Below, piece by piece: positions 21,170-29,185 of a DNA stretch of 64,000 bases (within the stretch, counting starts at the first letter, position 1; each line of letters opens with the position of its first letter). Below the pieces are notes generated by a model, which worked only from the letters and a program-made list of their open reading frames with translations, did no database searches and had not been told where the DNA came from. The stretch comes from WHSW01 sp963767285 (GTDB taxonomy: Bacteria > Actinomycetota > Thermoleophilia > Solirubrobacterales > 70-9), in contig CAVYDJ010000004.1 of the NCBI GenBank assembly GCA_963767285.1, positions 248,001 to 312,000 of the forward strand, given 5' to 3'. The translations under genes and the position numbers were made by a program.

Positions 21170-23047
21170 TTAGCAGCCGGCGCCGAGCTTGTCGCGCTTG
21201 TCGGCGCGGACGCGGTCGCGCCCGGGGCCGCACTTGAGCCGGTCGCGGCCGCCGCCCTCGGCGTTCAGGCGGTCGGCGCCGGGGCCGCCGCCAAGCACGT
21301 CGGGACCCTCGGCACCGGCGAGCCGGTCGTCGCCGGCGCCGCCCTTGAGCTTGTCGGTGCCCGCGTCGCCCTTGAGCCGGTCGTTCCCGTCCTGACCGAA
21401 GAGACAGTCGTCGCCGTCGAGGCCGCGCAGCCTGTCGTCGCCGCCGGCACCGCGGATTGCGTCGCCGGAGCCGCTCGGGACGAGGGTCGCCGGCGTGTCC
21501 TTGGCGTCGGTGCCCTGCTGGGGCAGCACGCATGCCGCGCCGGTTGAGGCGCCACCACCACCGCCGCCCGTACCGCCGTCCCCCGTTTCGGCCGGAGGCG
21601 TGTAGGCGTCGGCGACGTGGTCGTAGCCGGCGGGGAGGCCGTCGGGCGCCATCGCCGGGCAGCCGGCGCGCATGTCATCGCAGGTGCGCTCGACGCCGCT
21701 CGCGTCGCGGAGGTCGAAGCGCGACGGAAAGTAGAACGAGTAGAGGTTGGGGTCGCCGCCTGCGTCGACCTGCCCGCCGCGGGCGTCGTCGCGCCACCGG
21801 TCGGTGAGCAGGCGCTTGGCCGCATCGGCCTCGCACGCCGAACCGTCGGCGCACTTGACGTACTTGTCGAACCACGCGGTCGTGTACCAGGCGACCATGT
21901 CGGTCCCGCGGAGCGTCCCCGTGCCGAGCGCGACCGTGGTCATCCCGGGGATGAACGAGGACTCGTAGTGGGTGCCGCCGCGGATCGAGAACTCCATCGA
22001 GTCGACCCCCGCGTCCTTGTACGCCGCGAAGCCCGCGTTCTTTTCCTGCGGGTCGTCGGGGTCGGCGGTGAACGGGGTGGGCGTCAGCCCGTAGTCGTTG
22101 GAGATCCCGAGCGCGGGCTTGGTGATCGGTGGGTTCGCGGGTCGCGGGGCGGATCCCGACACGCACACCGCGGGCCCCGGCGCGGGGGCGCGGAGGTTGT
22201 CCCAGGCGGCGATCGCGTCGACCCGGTCGTCGATCTGCCCGATGTAGGAAACGGCGCCCGCGCCGAGCGAGTGGCCGGCGATCCCGACCCGGGTCGGGTC
22301 GACCAGGTCGGCGAGCGGGTTGGACGCGGCGTTCAGGCCCTCGGCGACGCGACCGTCCTGCTTCGCCGAGTGGTCCGTGCCGGTGGTGCAGCTCGCGCGC
22401 GGGTCGTAGGGCTTTGCCGCAGTCGAGAGCAGGAAGTCGAGCGCGTCCTCGGTGCCGTCGTAGAACGGGCGGCCGCTCTGGGAGGGGACGCCGTCGAACT
22501 GGTCGACCCCCTCGCCGAAGGTGTCGGATCGCCCCTGGCCCTGAACGTCGTAGGTGAGCACGACGTAGCCGTGCTTGGCGAGCGTCGCCGCCGTGCCCCA
22601 GTAGAGGCGCTCGGGCGCCTGGACGGAGCCGGTCGTGATCACCACGGCGGGCCGCTGCGCCGGGCCCTGCGTCGTCGCCCAGACGCGGCCGGAGATCGTC
22701 GAGCCGTTGCGCGCCGTGAACAGGACCGGCTTGACGATCCCGAAGCCGTTGTCCTGCCAGTCGTAGAACCGGACGTCGCCGGCGCACTCGTTGCCGCCGT
22801 TGGCGCAGATGTTGCCCGCGAAGTTGCGTTCCGGGTCGTTGACCGGGATCTGCGCCGCGTCGGCGAGGTTCTGCGCGTTCGCCTGGATCAACCGGGTCTG
22901 GAACTCCGGCGTCAGGGTCACGTACTCCATCCGCTCGCCGACCTTGGCGTAGTTGGCCGCCTCCGACTGCGGATCGAATGCGCCCGCGGCAGCGGGCGCC
23001 GCGAACGCGACGAGCACGCCGATGCCCATGACCCTCCGTCCCCACAC
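21170..23047 (-). CDS. Exported alpha/beta hydrolase with C-terminal RTX-like repeats
   Basis: About 625 aa. An N-terminal signal sequence (GRRVMGIGVLVAFAAPAAAG) precedes a cutinase/dienelactone-hydrolase-like domain with the nucleophile elbow AGHSLGAGAV and candidate late Asp and His positions. After an acidic and then Gly-rich linker, the C-terminal 100 residues hold about nine short GGxGxDxL-type nonapeptides (for example GLDGDDCLFGQDGNDRLKG), the calcium-binding beta-roll pattern of RTX proteins. A secreted esterase or lipase is likely. Start uncertain: ATG 23029 has GGAGG very close, while GTG 23047 gives a better signal peptide and is used here. Divergent from radA. Confidence 0.75.
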   Translation of the reverse strand: MWGRRVMGIGVLVAFAAPAAAGAFDPQSEAANYAKVGERMEYVTLTPEFQTRLIQANAQNLADAAQIPVNDPERNFAGNICANGGNECAGDVRFYDWQDNGFGIVKPVLFTARNGSTISGRVWATTQGPAQRPAVVITTGSVQAPERLYWGTAATLAKHGYVVLTYDVQGQGRSDTFGEGVDQFDGVPSQSGRPFYDGTEDALDFLLSTAAKPYDPRASCTTGTDHSAKQDGRVAEGLNAASNPLADLVDPTRVGIAGHSLGAGAVSYIGQIDDRVDAIAAWDNLRAPAPGPAVCVSGSAPRPANPPITKPALGISNDYGLTPTPFTADPDDPQEKNAGFAAYKDAGVDSMEFSIRGGTHYESSFIPGMTTVALGTGTLRGTDMVAWYTTAWFDKYVKCADGSACEADAAKRLLTDRWRDDARGGQVDAGGDPNLYSFYFPSRFDLRDASGVERTCDDMRAGCPAMAPDGLPAGYDHVADAYTPPAETGDGGTGGGGGGASTGAACVLPQQGTDAKDTPATLVPSGSGDAIRGAGGDDRLRGLDGDDCLFGQDGNDRLKGDAGTDKLKGGAGDDRLAGAEGPDVLGGGPGADRLNAEGGGRDRLKCGPGRDRVRADKRDKLGAGC

Positions 23048-23051
23048 AGGC

Positions 23052-23067
23052 GTGCATCTTGATGCAC
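23052..23067. promoter_or_regulatory. Perfect 16-bp dyad between hydrolase and radA
   Basis: GTGCATC-TT-GATGCAC is exactly symmetrical and lies immediately upstream of the hydrolase start and about 20 bases upstream of the radA -35. This size and placement suit a dimeric repressor operator. No regulator gene is adjacent. Confidence 0.45.
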
Positions 23068-23087
23068 GGTCTCGGCACATGCGCCGG

Positions 23088-23115
23088 TTGAGCCGTCGGC
23101 ACCCGTGCGTACGAT
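23088..23115 (+). promoter_or_regulatory. radA promoter (leaderless type)
   Basis: TTGAGC (23088-23093), a 16-base spacer and TACGAT (23110-23115), followed by six bases and the radA ATG. There is no Shine-Dalgarno. Confidence 0.6.
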
Positions 23116-23121
23116 CGACCG

Positions 23122-24516
23122 ATGGCCCGCGCCACCACCTCGTTCTTCTGCAGCTCCTGCGGTCACGAGTCCCTGACCTGGTCGGGACGGTGCGCTGGAT
23201 GCGGTGAGTGGAACACGCTCGTCGAGGCGCCAAGGCCGGACTCCAAGCCCGCGGCGAAGGGCGGGAGGCGCGCCGGCAGCGGCGCGGCGGGCAGGCCGGT
23301 CGCGTTGCGGGATGTCTCTGCCCCCGCCGTCGACCGGCTGCGGACCGGGATCGCCGAGCTCGACCGGGTGCTCGGCGGCGGCCTCGTCCCGGGCTCGCTC
23401 GTCCTGCTCGGCGGCTCGCCGGGAATCGGCAAGTCGACCCTGACCGGGATGGCGCTCGGCAATCTCGGCGCCGCGGGCCACAAGGTCCTCTACGTCTCCG
23501 GGGAGGAGTCGACCGCCCAGGTCAAGCTGCGTGCCGAGCGGCTCGGCGCGGCCGCGCTCGCCGTCCCGGCGCTGGCCGAGACCTCGCTCGAGGCGGTGGT
23601 TGCGACGCTCGAGGCCGAGCGCCCGGACGCCTGCGTGATCGACTCGATCCAGACCTTGCATGCCGAGGGGATGACCGGCGCGCCCGGGTCCGTCGGGCAG
23701 GTCCGCGAGGCGGCCGGGTCGATCATGGAGGTGGCGAAGCGGCTCGACTGCGCGGTCGTGCTGGTCGGGCACGTGACCAAGGAGGGGGCGGTCGCCGGCC
23801 CGCGGGTGCTCGAGCACCTGGTCGACTGCGTGCTGTTCTTCGAGGGCGAGCGCGAGCGCAGCTTCCGGACCCTGAGGGCGCTGAAGAACCGCTTCGGCGC
23901 GACCAGCGAGGTCGGCGTCTTCGAGATGCGCTCCGGCGGCCTGGTCGAGGTGGTCGATCCCTCGGCCCGCTTCGTCGCCGAGGCGAGCGCCGCCCCCGGG
24001 TCGGTCGTCCTCTGCTCGATGGAGGGGACGCGGCCGCTGCTGGTCGAGGTCCAGGCGCTGGTCGCGCCGACGGAGATCGTGCCGCCGCGGCGGGTGGCGA
24101 ACGGGATCGACCGCAACCGCCTGGCGATGATCCTCGCGGTGCTCGCCCGTCACGGCGGGCCCTCGCTCGCCGGCGCCGACGTGTTCGTCAACGTCGCCGG
24201 CGGGGTGCGCGTCGACGAGCCCGGGGCCGACCTCGCGGTGGCCCTGGCGCTGGTCTCGGCCCAGCGGGGCGAACCCCTTGCCGACGACTCGGGCCGCCCG
24301 CTCGCCTGCTTCGGCGAGGTGGGGCTGACGGGTGAGCTGCGCCCGGTCGGCCACGCCGACCGGCGTACCGCCGAGGCGGTGAAGTTCGGGCTGTCGCCGG
24401 TGCTCGCTCCGGCGGCCCCGGAGTCGCCGCAGGGGGTCGAGCCGCAGCCCAGTCTGCGGGGCGCGATACGCGCCGCGCTGGGGCGCAAGCCCGCGGCCAG
24501 CGAACGTGCCGCTTGA
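23122..24516 (+). CDS. radA: DNA repair protein RadA
   Basis: RecA-like, Lon-fold-containing helicase that acts in branch migration during recombination. N-terminal C4 zinc finger with Cys10, 13, 24 and 27. Walker A GGSPGIGKST near residues 97-106. The RadA-specific KNRFG motif lies near 255-259. The C-terminal Lon-like domain contains VFVNVAGGVRVDEPGADLA near 354-372. At 464 aa it is full length. The ATG is preceded by TACGAT with no ribosome site. It sits directly upstream of disA, as in Bacillus. Confidence 0.97.
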   Translation: MARATTSFFCSSCGHESLTWSGRCAGCGEWNTLVEAPRPDSKPAAKGGRRAGSGAAGRPVALRDVSAPAVDRLRTGIAELDRVLGGGLVPGSLVLLGGSPGIGKSTLTGMALGNLGAAGHKVLYVSGEESTAQVKLRAERLGAAALAVPALAETSLEAVVATLEAERPDACVIDSIQTLHAEGMTGAPGSVGQVREAAGSIMEVAKRLDCAVVLVGHVTKEGAVAGPRVLEHLVDCVLFFEGERERSFRTLRALKNRFGATSEVGVFEMRSGGLVEVVDPSARFVAEASAAPGSVVLCSMEGTRPLLVEVQALVAPTEIVPPRRVANGIDRNRLAMILAVLARHGGPSLAGADVFVNVAGGVRVDEPGADLAVALALVSAQRGEPLADDSGRPLACFGEVGLTGELRPVGHADRRTAEAVKFGLSPVLAPAAPESPQGVEPQPSLRGAIRAALGRKPAASERAA

Positions 24517-24590
24517 CAAGCGCCATTCCTACCTCTCCACACGGAATTGCCCTGACGACTGGCCAGCAGGGCTTTTGCCATCATGGACAG

Positions 24591-25694
24591 GTGACGCACC
24601 CAGGAGACGAGCTGAGCGAGCTGGAGTCGCGCCAGGACCCCCGTCTCCTCAGGGCTCTCGACACCGTCGCCCCGGGAACCCCCCTTCGCGAGGGGATCGA
24701 CAACATCATCCACGCGCGGACCGGCGGTCTGATCGTGGTCGCGGACGCCGACGACGTCTCGTACCTGTTCTCGGGCGGCTTGAAGCTCGACGTCGACTAC
24801 ACGCCGGGCCTGCTCTACCAGGTGGCGAAGATGGATGGCGCGATCGTGATGCCGCCTTCGGCCGAGAAGATCCTGTGGGCGAACGTGCAGCTGATGCCGG
24901 ACCCGACGATTCTCTCGATGGAGACCGGGACCCGCCACCGCACCGCCGAGCGCGTCTCGAAGCAGACCAAGGCGCTGGTGATCGCGATCTCGCAGCGCCG
25001 CGACGTCGTCTCGCTCTACATCGAGGGGATCAAGTACATCCTCGAGGACATCCCCACGGTGCTGTCGAAGGCGAACCAGGGACTGGCGACGCTGGAGAAG
25101 TACCGCGCGCGGCTCGACCAGGTGGCCGGGCGGCTGACCGCGGTCGAGTTTGCCGGCGGCGTCGTCCTCTACGACGTGCTCTCGGTGCTGCAGCGGGCCG
25201 AGCTGGTCACCCGGATGGCGACCGAGGTGGAGCGCTACATCATCGAACTCGGCACCGAGGGGCGCCTGATCGAGATGCAGCTCGAGGACTCCGTCGTCGG
25301 CGTGATGGGCGAGCGCGCCGCGCTGGTCCGCGACTACAGCGTCAGCGACTCTGAGCAGACGATCGAGCGGGTCCTGGGCGAGCTCGCGGAGCTCGAGCAC
25401 ACCGAGCTGCTCGACTTCGGCCGGCTCGCCGAGCTGCTCGGCTACGACCGCAAGGTCAACACGCTCGATTTCAGGGTCACCCCACGCGGCTACCGCGCGC
25501 TCTCGGGCGTCCCGCGCCTGCCGCGCCTGATGGCGCAGAAGGTGGTCCACCGCTTCGGCGACCTCGAGTCGCTGCTGGCGGCCTCCGATGCGGATCTGGA
25601 GGCGGTCGAGGGGGTTGGAGAGGCCCGCGCGAAGGAGATTCGCGAGGGCATCCGCAGGCTTCAGGAGGTCGACATTGTCGACCGGTACAGGTGA
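24591..25694 (+). CDS. disA: DNA integrity scanning protein, diadenylate cyclase DisA
   Basis: Makes c-di-AMP from two ATP while scanning DNA for branched structures. The DAC domain carries DGAIVM near residues 81-86 and the RHRTAER motif near 115-121. A helical spine follows. The C-terminal helix-hairpin-helix DNA-binding part has LEAVEGVGEARAKEIREGI near 337-355. At 367 aa it matches the family once GTG 24591 is used; the frame opens earlier at 24513 but that N-terminus is not DisA-like. Adjacent RadA is a known modulator of DisA activity in other bacteria. Confidence 0.95.
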   Translation: MTHPGDELSELESRQDPRLLRALDTVAPGTPLREGIDNIIHARTGGLIVVADADDVSYLFSGGLKLDVDYTPGLLYQVAKMDGAIVMPPSAEKILWANVQLMPDPTILSMETGTRHRTAERVSKQTKALVIAISQRRDVVSLYIEGIKYILEDIPTVLSKANQGLATLEKYRARLDQVAGRLTAVEFAGGVVLYDVLSVLQRAELVTRMATEVERYIIELGTEGRLIEMQLEDSVVGVMGERAALVRDYSVSDSEQTIERVLGELAELEHTELLDFGRLAELLGYDRKVNTLDFRVTPRGYRALSGVPRLPRLMAQKVVHRFGDLESLLAASDADLEAVEGVGEARAKEIREGIRRLQEVDIVDRYR

Positions 25695-25697
25695 ATC

Positions 25698-25721
25698 AGA
25701 CGGCCGCGCTAGCGGCCGTCT
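25698..25721. terminator. Strong hairpin between disA and carD
   Basis: A perfect 10-bp stem, AGACGGCCGC with GCGGCCGTCT, closes a GCTA loop four bases after the disA stop. It is followed by CTATG rather than a T run, so it may act as a terminator, an attenuator or an mRNA 3' stabiliser. The carD ribosome site begins seven bases later. Confidence 0.55.
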
Positions 25722-25739
25722 CTATGTGAGGAGGCGGAC

Positions 25740-26312
25740 ATCTCAGAGTCAGCACTAGAGGAGGAGGCGGTCCTCGAGGACCTCGAGGACCTCGCTCCGC
25801 AGGAGTGCGAGTTCCAGATCGGCGACAACGTCGTCTACCCCCACCACGGGGCGGGCGTTGTCCTGAAGCGGGAGTCGCGCGACATGATGGGGGAGTCGAA
25901 GGATTACCTGACGATCAAGATCCTTCACAACGACATGACCGTGATGGTCCCGGCCGAGAGCGCTCACGTGGCGGGACTGCGCCGGGTCATCGACGAGGAC
26001 GCGGTTCAGCGGGTGATCGGCGTGCTCACGGGCGAGGTCTCCGACATGCCGAAGAACTGGAACCGCCGGTTCAAGTACAACCGCGAGAAGATCAAGACGG
26101 GCGACGTCTACGAGCTCGCCGAGGTCGTCCGCAATCTCGCGATCCGCGAGCACGAGAAGGGTCTCTCGACGGGCGAGAAGCAGATGTACACCCGGGCGAA
26201 GAAGATCCTCGCCTCTGAGTTCATGTACGCGCTCGACAAGGACGAGGACGGCGCCGAGGAGTACATCGACGGGTTGCTGGAGGAGCGCTTCGGCGCCACC
26301 GCCCCCGCCTGA
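25740..26312 (+). CDS. carD: CarD-family RNA polymerase-binding regulator (AUC start)
   Basis: CarD binds the RNA polymerase beta subunit and stabilises open complexes. The RNAP-interacting Tudor-like domain is clear from FQIGDNVVYPHHGAGVV (about residues 25-41) through DYLTIKILHNDMTVMVPAE. The helical DNA-binding domain follows (about 70-180). The first ATG in frame, 25884, would delete the RNAP-binding strand, and no ATG, GTG or TTG exists between it and the preceding in-frame stop. GAGGAGG (25728-25734) is five bases before ATC 25740, giving an acidic N-terminus SESALEEEAVLED typical of the family. I therefore call an AUC start; a base error in a normal ATG is the alternative. Confidence 0.85.
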   Translation: MSESALEEEAVLEDLEDLAPQECEFQIGDNVVYPHHGAGVVLKRESRDMMGESKDYLTIKILHNDMTVMVPAESAHVAGLRRVIDEDAVQRVIGVLTGEVSDMPKNWNRRFKYNREKIKTGDVYELAEVVRNLAIREHEKGLSTGEKQMYTRAKKILASEFMYALDKDEDGAEEYIDGLLEERFGATAPA

Positions 26313-26340
26313 TCCGCGTGCGTTCAAGCACGCAGCCGCA

Positions 26341-27042
26341 CTGATCGCGGCCGCCGGCTCCGGAGAGAGGCTCGGAGCCGGCGGCCCGAAGGCTCTGGTC
26401 GAGCTTGCCGGGCGGCCGCTGGTCGCCTGGTCGCTGGCGGCGATGCGGGCGGCGGAGACCGTGACCGTGGTGGTGATCGCGGCGCCGCCCGGGCACGAGG
26501 AGGAGGTCGAGCGGATCGCGGGCGCGATCGCGGGCCGGCCCGACGAGGACGGCGCCTTCCACCCGGTCGTCGTCACGGGCGGCGAGTCGCGAGCCGAGTC
26601 GGTCGGCCACGCCCTCGCCGAGGTGCCGGCGCAGGCTGAGATCGTCGCCGTGCAGGACGCGGCGCGCCCGCTGGTGACGGGCGGGCTCGTAGACGTGCTG
26701 GTGGGTCGGCTCGCCGCCGCTCGCGAGCTTGCGGGGGTGATCGCGGCCGCCCCGGTTGCCGACACGCTCAAGCAGGCGGGGGAGGGCGAGGAGATCCTCG
26801 CGACGGTGAACCGCCACGGCCTGTGGGCGGCGCAGACGCCGCAGGTGTTTCGGGCCGATGTGTTGCGCGCTGTGCACGATGGCGATCCGGCGACCATCTC
26901 GGCCGCGACGGACGACGCATCGCTGGTGGAGTCAGGTGGAGGGAGGGTGCTGGTGCACGAAACCGGGTCGCCGAACCTCAAGGTCACGAGTCCCGCCGAC
27001 CTGCACCTCGCCGAGGCGCTCCTACTGAATCAATCGCTCTGA
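26341..27042 (+). CDS. ispD: 2-C-methyl-D-erythritol 4-phosphate cytidylyltransferase (start unresolved)
   Basis: Third step of the MEP isoprenoid pathway, making CDP-methylerythritol. The nucleotide-binding motif AAAGSGERLG begins three residues after CTG 26341. VQDAARPLV, the QTPQVFR substrate motif, DDASLVE and the final SPADLHLAEALL are all family signatures. Without an upstream start the first ATG (26443) would remove the CTP-binding loop. No ATG, GTG or TTG is in frame above it. A GTG at 26318 is in the wrong frame by one base and would give RSKHAAALIAAAG if one base were added. The coordinate given is the near-cognate CTG. ispF lies 2.1 kb downstream. Confidence 0.85.
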   Translation: MIAAAGSGERLGAGGPKALVELAGRPLVAWSLAAMRAAETVTVVVIAAPPGHEEEVERIAGAIAGRPDEDGAFHPVVVTGGESRAESVGHALAEVPAQAEIVAVQDAARPLVTGGLVDVLVGRLAAARELAGVIAAAPVADTLKQAGEGEEILATVNRHGLWAAQTPQVFRADVLRAVHDGDPATISAATDDASLVESGGGRVLVHETGSPNLKVTSPADLHLAEALLLNQSL

Positions 27043-27060
27043 GTCCCGTATACCGGGACT
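27042..27060. terminator. Hairpin between convergent ispD and DUF389 operons
   Basis: AGTCCCG and CGGGACT form a perfect 7-bp stem around TATAC, starting in the ispD stop codon. There is no T run on either strand; it may serve as a bidirectional 3' end. Confidence 0.45.
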
Positions 27061-27116
27061 GAAACCGATCGATTCGACCTGCGCCACCCCTACCCAGCTG
27101 GAAAACGCGCCGAGCG

Positions 27117-27275
27117 CTACCGACGCAGCAAGATCCACACAAGCGTCCCCATGAACGCGAGCTCCCCGAACGTCAGCGCGGTCCCAAAGTTCGCCGTGCC
27201 GAACAGCGCGGCGATCGCGGTGCCGGCCGCGAGGGCGAGGGCCATCAGGCCGAGATCGGTGAGCGTCTGATTCAT
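27117..27275 (-). CDS. 52-aa membrane protein, coupled to DUF389
   Basis: Very short hydrophobic protein with two likely membrane segments (LGLMALALAAGTAIAALFGT and FGELAFMGTLVWILL). Its ATG overlaps the stop of the restored DUF389 frame as ATGA, so the two were probably co-translated. The frame happens to be continuous with the first part of the frameshifted DUF389 gene, which can make both look like one gene. Family unknown. Confidence 0.6.
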   Translation of the reverse strand: MNQTLTDLGLMALALAAGTAIAALFGTANFGTALTFGELAFMGTLVWILLRR

Positions 27276-28295
27276 TCCGGCGCCGGTGGGGCCTTGTAGG
27301 TGGCGCTGCCGACGCGGCGGCTGCGGCCGATTGGGAGCCCGGCCTTCTCGCGCGCCTCGTCGTGGAGGTGGTCGCGGCGGCGGCGGATGTAGAGCCGCCG
27401 CTGGATGAACAGCGTGCCGACGCCGGCGAGCACGATCGAGAACAGGTTGACCGAGAGCTGGAGGATCGCGCCGCGCCACTCCGACCACTCGCCGTAGGCG
27501 GCGGCGAGGCCGATGTTTGCGGCCGCCGGGATCGTGGTCACCGAGACGAGGACGCCGATCAGCGCACCCGATTTGGCGGCGGTCAGCGAGAGCATCCCGG
27601 CGACGCCCGCGATGTAGGCGACGATGAACGAGAACGACGTCGGGGTGGGAGATGAAGTCCGTGAACACGTGGGTGGAGGCCGTGAAGCCATCCGGCGTGA
27701 GGTCGGTGGCTCGGATCGCGAGGGAGAAGAGGAAGGCGGCGGTGATCCCGACCGGGAAGCCGATCGCGAGCGCCTTCAGCGAGCGCTTGGCGACGTCCAG
27801 GCGGCGCTGGACGAGCGCCACGCACAGCCCGGCCAGCGGACCGAATTCGGGCCCGACGATCATCGCGCCGACGATCAGGATCGGCGAGTCGAGGAAGATC
27901 CCGACCGCCGCGATCAGGCAGGCGAGCGCCATGAAAGCGAGGAAGACGGCGTTCAGCTCGATGTTCTCCGAGGTCCGCGACTCCACCTCCTCCCAGACGA
28001 CGGCGTCACCGGGCATCCCGGCGGCGGCCTGCTCCGCCCGGGCCGCGGCGGCCGAGATCGCCGAGTCGATGTGCTCGATCGCGATCGAGCCCTCGGTGTC
28101 GACATCCAGCTCGCGCAGGTCGGAGACCACCACGCTGGCGTCCTCCCGGGCGACGTCGCACAGGATCACGTCGCCGGCCGGCTTGCGCGCCGCCCGCTCG
28201 AGGAAGATCACGTTGCAGGCGGACGGCAGGTTCTCGAGCAGCTCGAGCACGTGCTCGGACTGGTACGCGGGCACGACGATCCGCATGTGGACCAC
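27272..28295 (-). pseudogene. DUF389 membrane protein, frameshifted
   Basis: Homologous to DUF389 proteins: an N-terminal cytoplasmic domain (VVPAYQSEHVLELLENLPSA) and a hydrophobic domain with SPILIVGAMIVGPEFGPLAG. The frame breaks after TDFISHPDV. Removing the single base at 27635 restores PDVFSFIVAYIAGVAGMLSL and the rest of the membrane domain, ending at 27272, for about 340 aa. One extra G, from either a real mutation or an assembly error, explains everything. The start at GTG 28295 has TACTTT on the bottom strand (28302-28307) six bases upstream. DUF389 function is unknown. Confidence 0.8.
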
Positions 28296-28360
28296 CGACA
28301 CAAAGTACCCGCCGACTGCTCCGCTTCGCGTCCGCGCCGGCGGGGTCTTACGCTCACCGG

Positions 28361-29185
28361 GTGCTGACGGACTACCACCTGCACCTGCGCCCGGACGACG
28401 TCGAGGCGACGGCGGATGAGCACTTCACCGAGGCGAACGTCGAGCGCTACCTGGAGACGGCGCGCGATGCCGGGATCGCCGAGCTCGGCGCCTCCGAGCA
28501 CATCCACCGCTTTACCGAGGCGCTCGAGATCTGGGATCACCCGTTCTGGCGCGAGAACGCGCTCGACGACCTCGGCGCGTACTGCGAGTTCGTGCACTCG
28601 ACCCCGCTCCGGCTCGGGATCGAGATGGACTTCGTCCCCGGACGCGAGGACCGGATCGCCAACGTCCTCGACGCCCATGAGTTCGACTACGTGGTCGGCT
28701 CGGTCCATTTCGTGGGTGCCGCTGCGGTGGATTGGGACGACTACGACGTCTGGCGCGGCGAGACCGACCCCGACAAGATCTGGAAGCGCTACTTCGAGGT
28801 GCTCGCGGAGACCGCCCGCAGCGGCCTCTACGACATCCTCGCTCACCCCGACCTGGTGAAGTACTGGGGGCACGGGCGCCCGCAGCCCGAACGCGACGTG
28901 AGGTTCCATTACGAGCCGGCGATCGAGGCCATCGCCGAGAGCGGGATCGCGGTCGAGGTCTCGACCGCCGGCTGGCGCAAGCCGGTCGACGAGCTCTACC
29001 CCTCCGACGCGTTCGCCGCGATGTGCGTCGATGCCGGGGCCGTCTTCGCACTCTCCTCCGACGCCCACGTGCCCGAGGACGTCGGCCACCAATACGATCG
29101 CGCGGTGGAGACGATGCGCGGCTGGGGCGTGGAGGAGATCTGCGTCTTCGAGGGCCGCGACAGACGCCTGGAGCCTTTGGGATGA
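28361..29185 (+). CDS. PHP-domain phosphatase, histidinol-phosphatase-like
   Basis: A 274-aa metal-dependent phosphoesterase. The PHP motifs are YHLHLRPD at residues 5-12, ASEHIHRF near 44-51, IEMDFVPG near 87-94, SVHFV near 113, AHPD near 165 and SSDAHVPED near 230-238, supplying the His/Asp/Glu cluster for a trinuclear metal site. Closest to HisK-type histidinol-phosphatase, but PHP enzymes vary in substrate and no other his gene is nearby. The GTG has TACGCT (28349-28354) six bases upstream. Its stop overlaps the ispF ATG. Confidence 0.85.
   Translation: MLTDYHLHLRPDDVEATADEHFTEANVERYLETARDAGIAELGASEHIHRFTEALEIWDHPFWRENALDDLGAYCEFVHSTPLRLGIEMDFVPGREDRIANVLDAHEFDYVVGSVHFVGAAAVDWDDYDVWRGETDPDKIWKRYFEVLAETARSGLYDILAHPDLVKYWGHGRPQPERDVRFHYEPAIEAIAESGIAVEVSTAGWRKPVDELYPSDAFAAMCVDAGAVFALSSDAHVPEDVGHQYDRAVETMRGWGVEEICVFEGRDRRLEPLG

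Noticed and set aside
24513..24541. TTGACA and the GCTTG-A-CAAGC palindrome after radA as a disA promoter/operator
   Set aside because: TTGACA has no acceptable -10 at 16-19 bases, and the palindrome overlaps the radA stop by chance-level length.
25884..26312. carD starting at the first ATG (142 aa)
   Set aside because: It would delete the conserved RNAP-binding strand, which is plainly encoded upstream behind a strong ribosome site.
27117..28301. A single 394-aa protein across the DUF389 region
   Set aside because: The middle third is Arg-rich nonsense. The sensible protein switches frame at 27635 and the end is a separate 52-aa protein.
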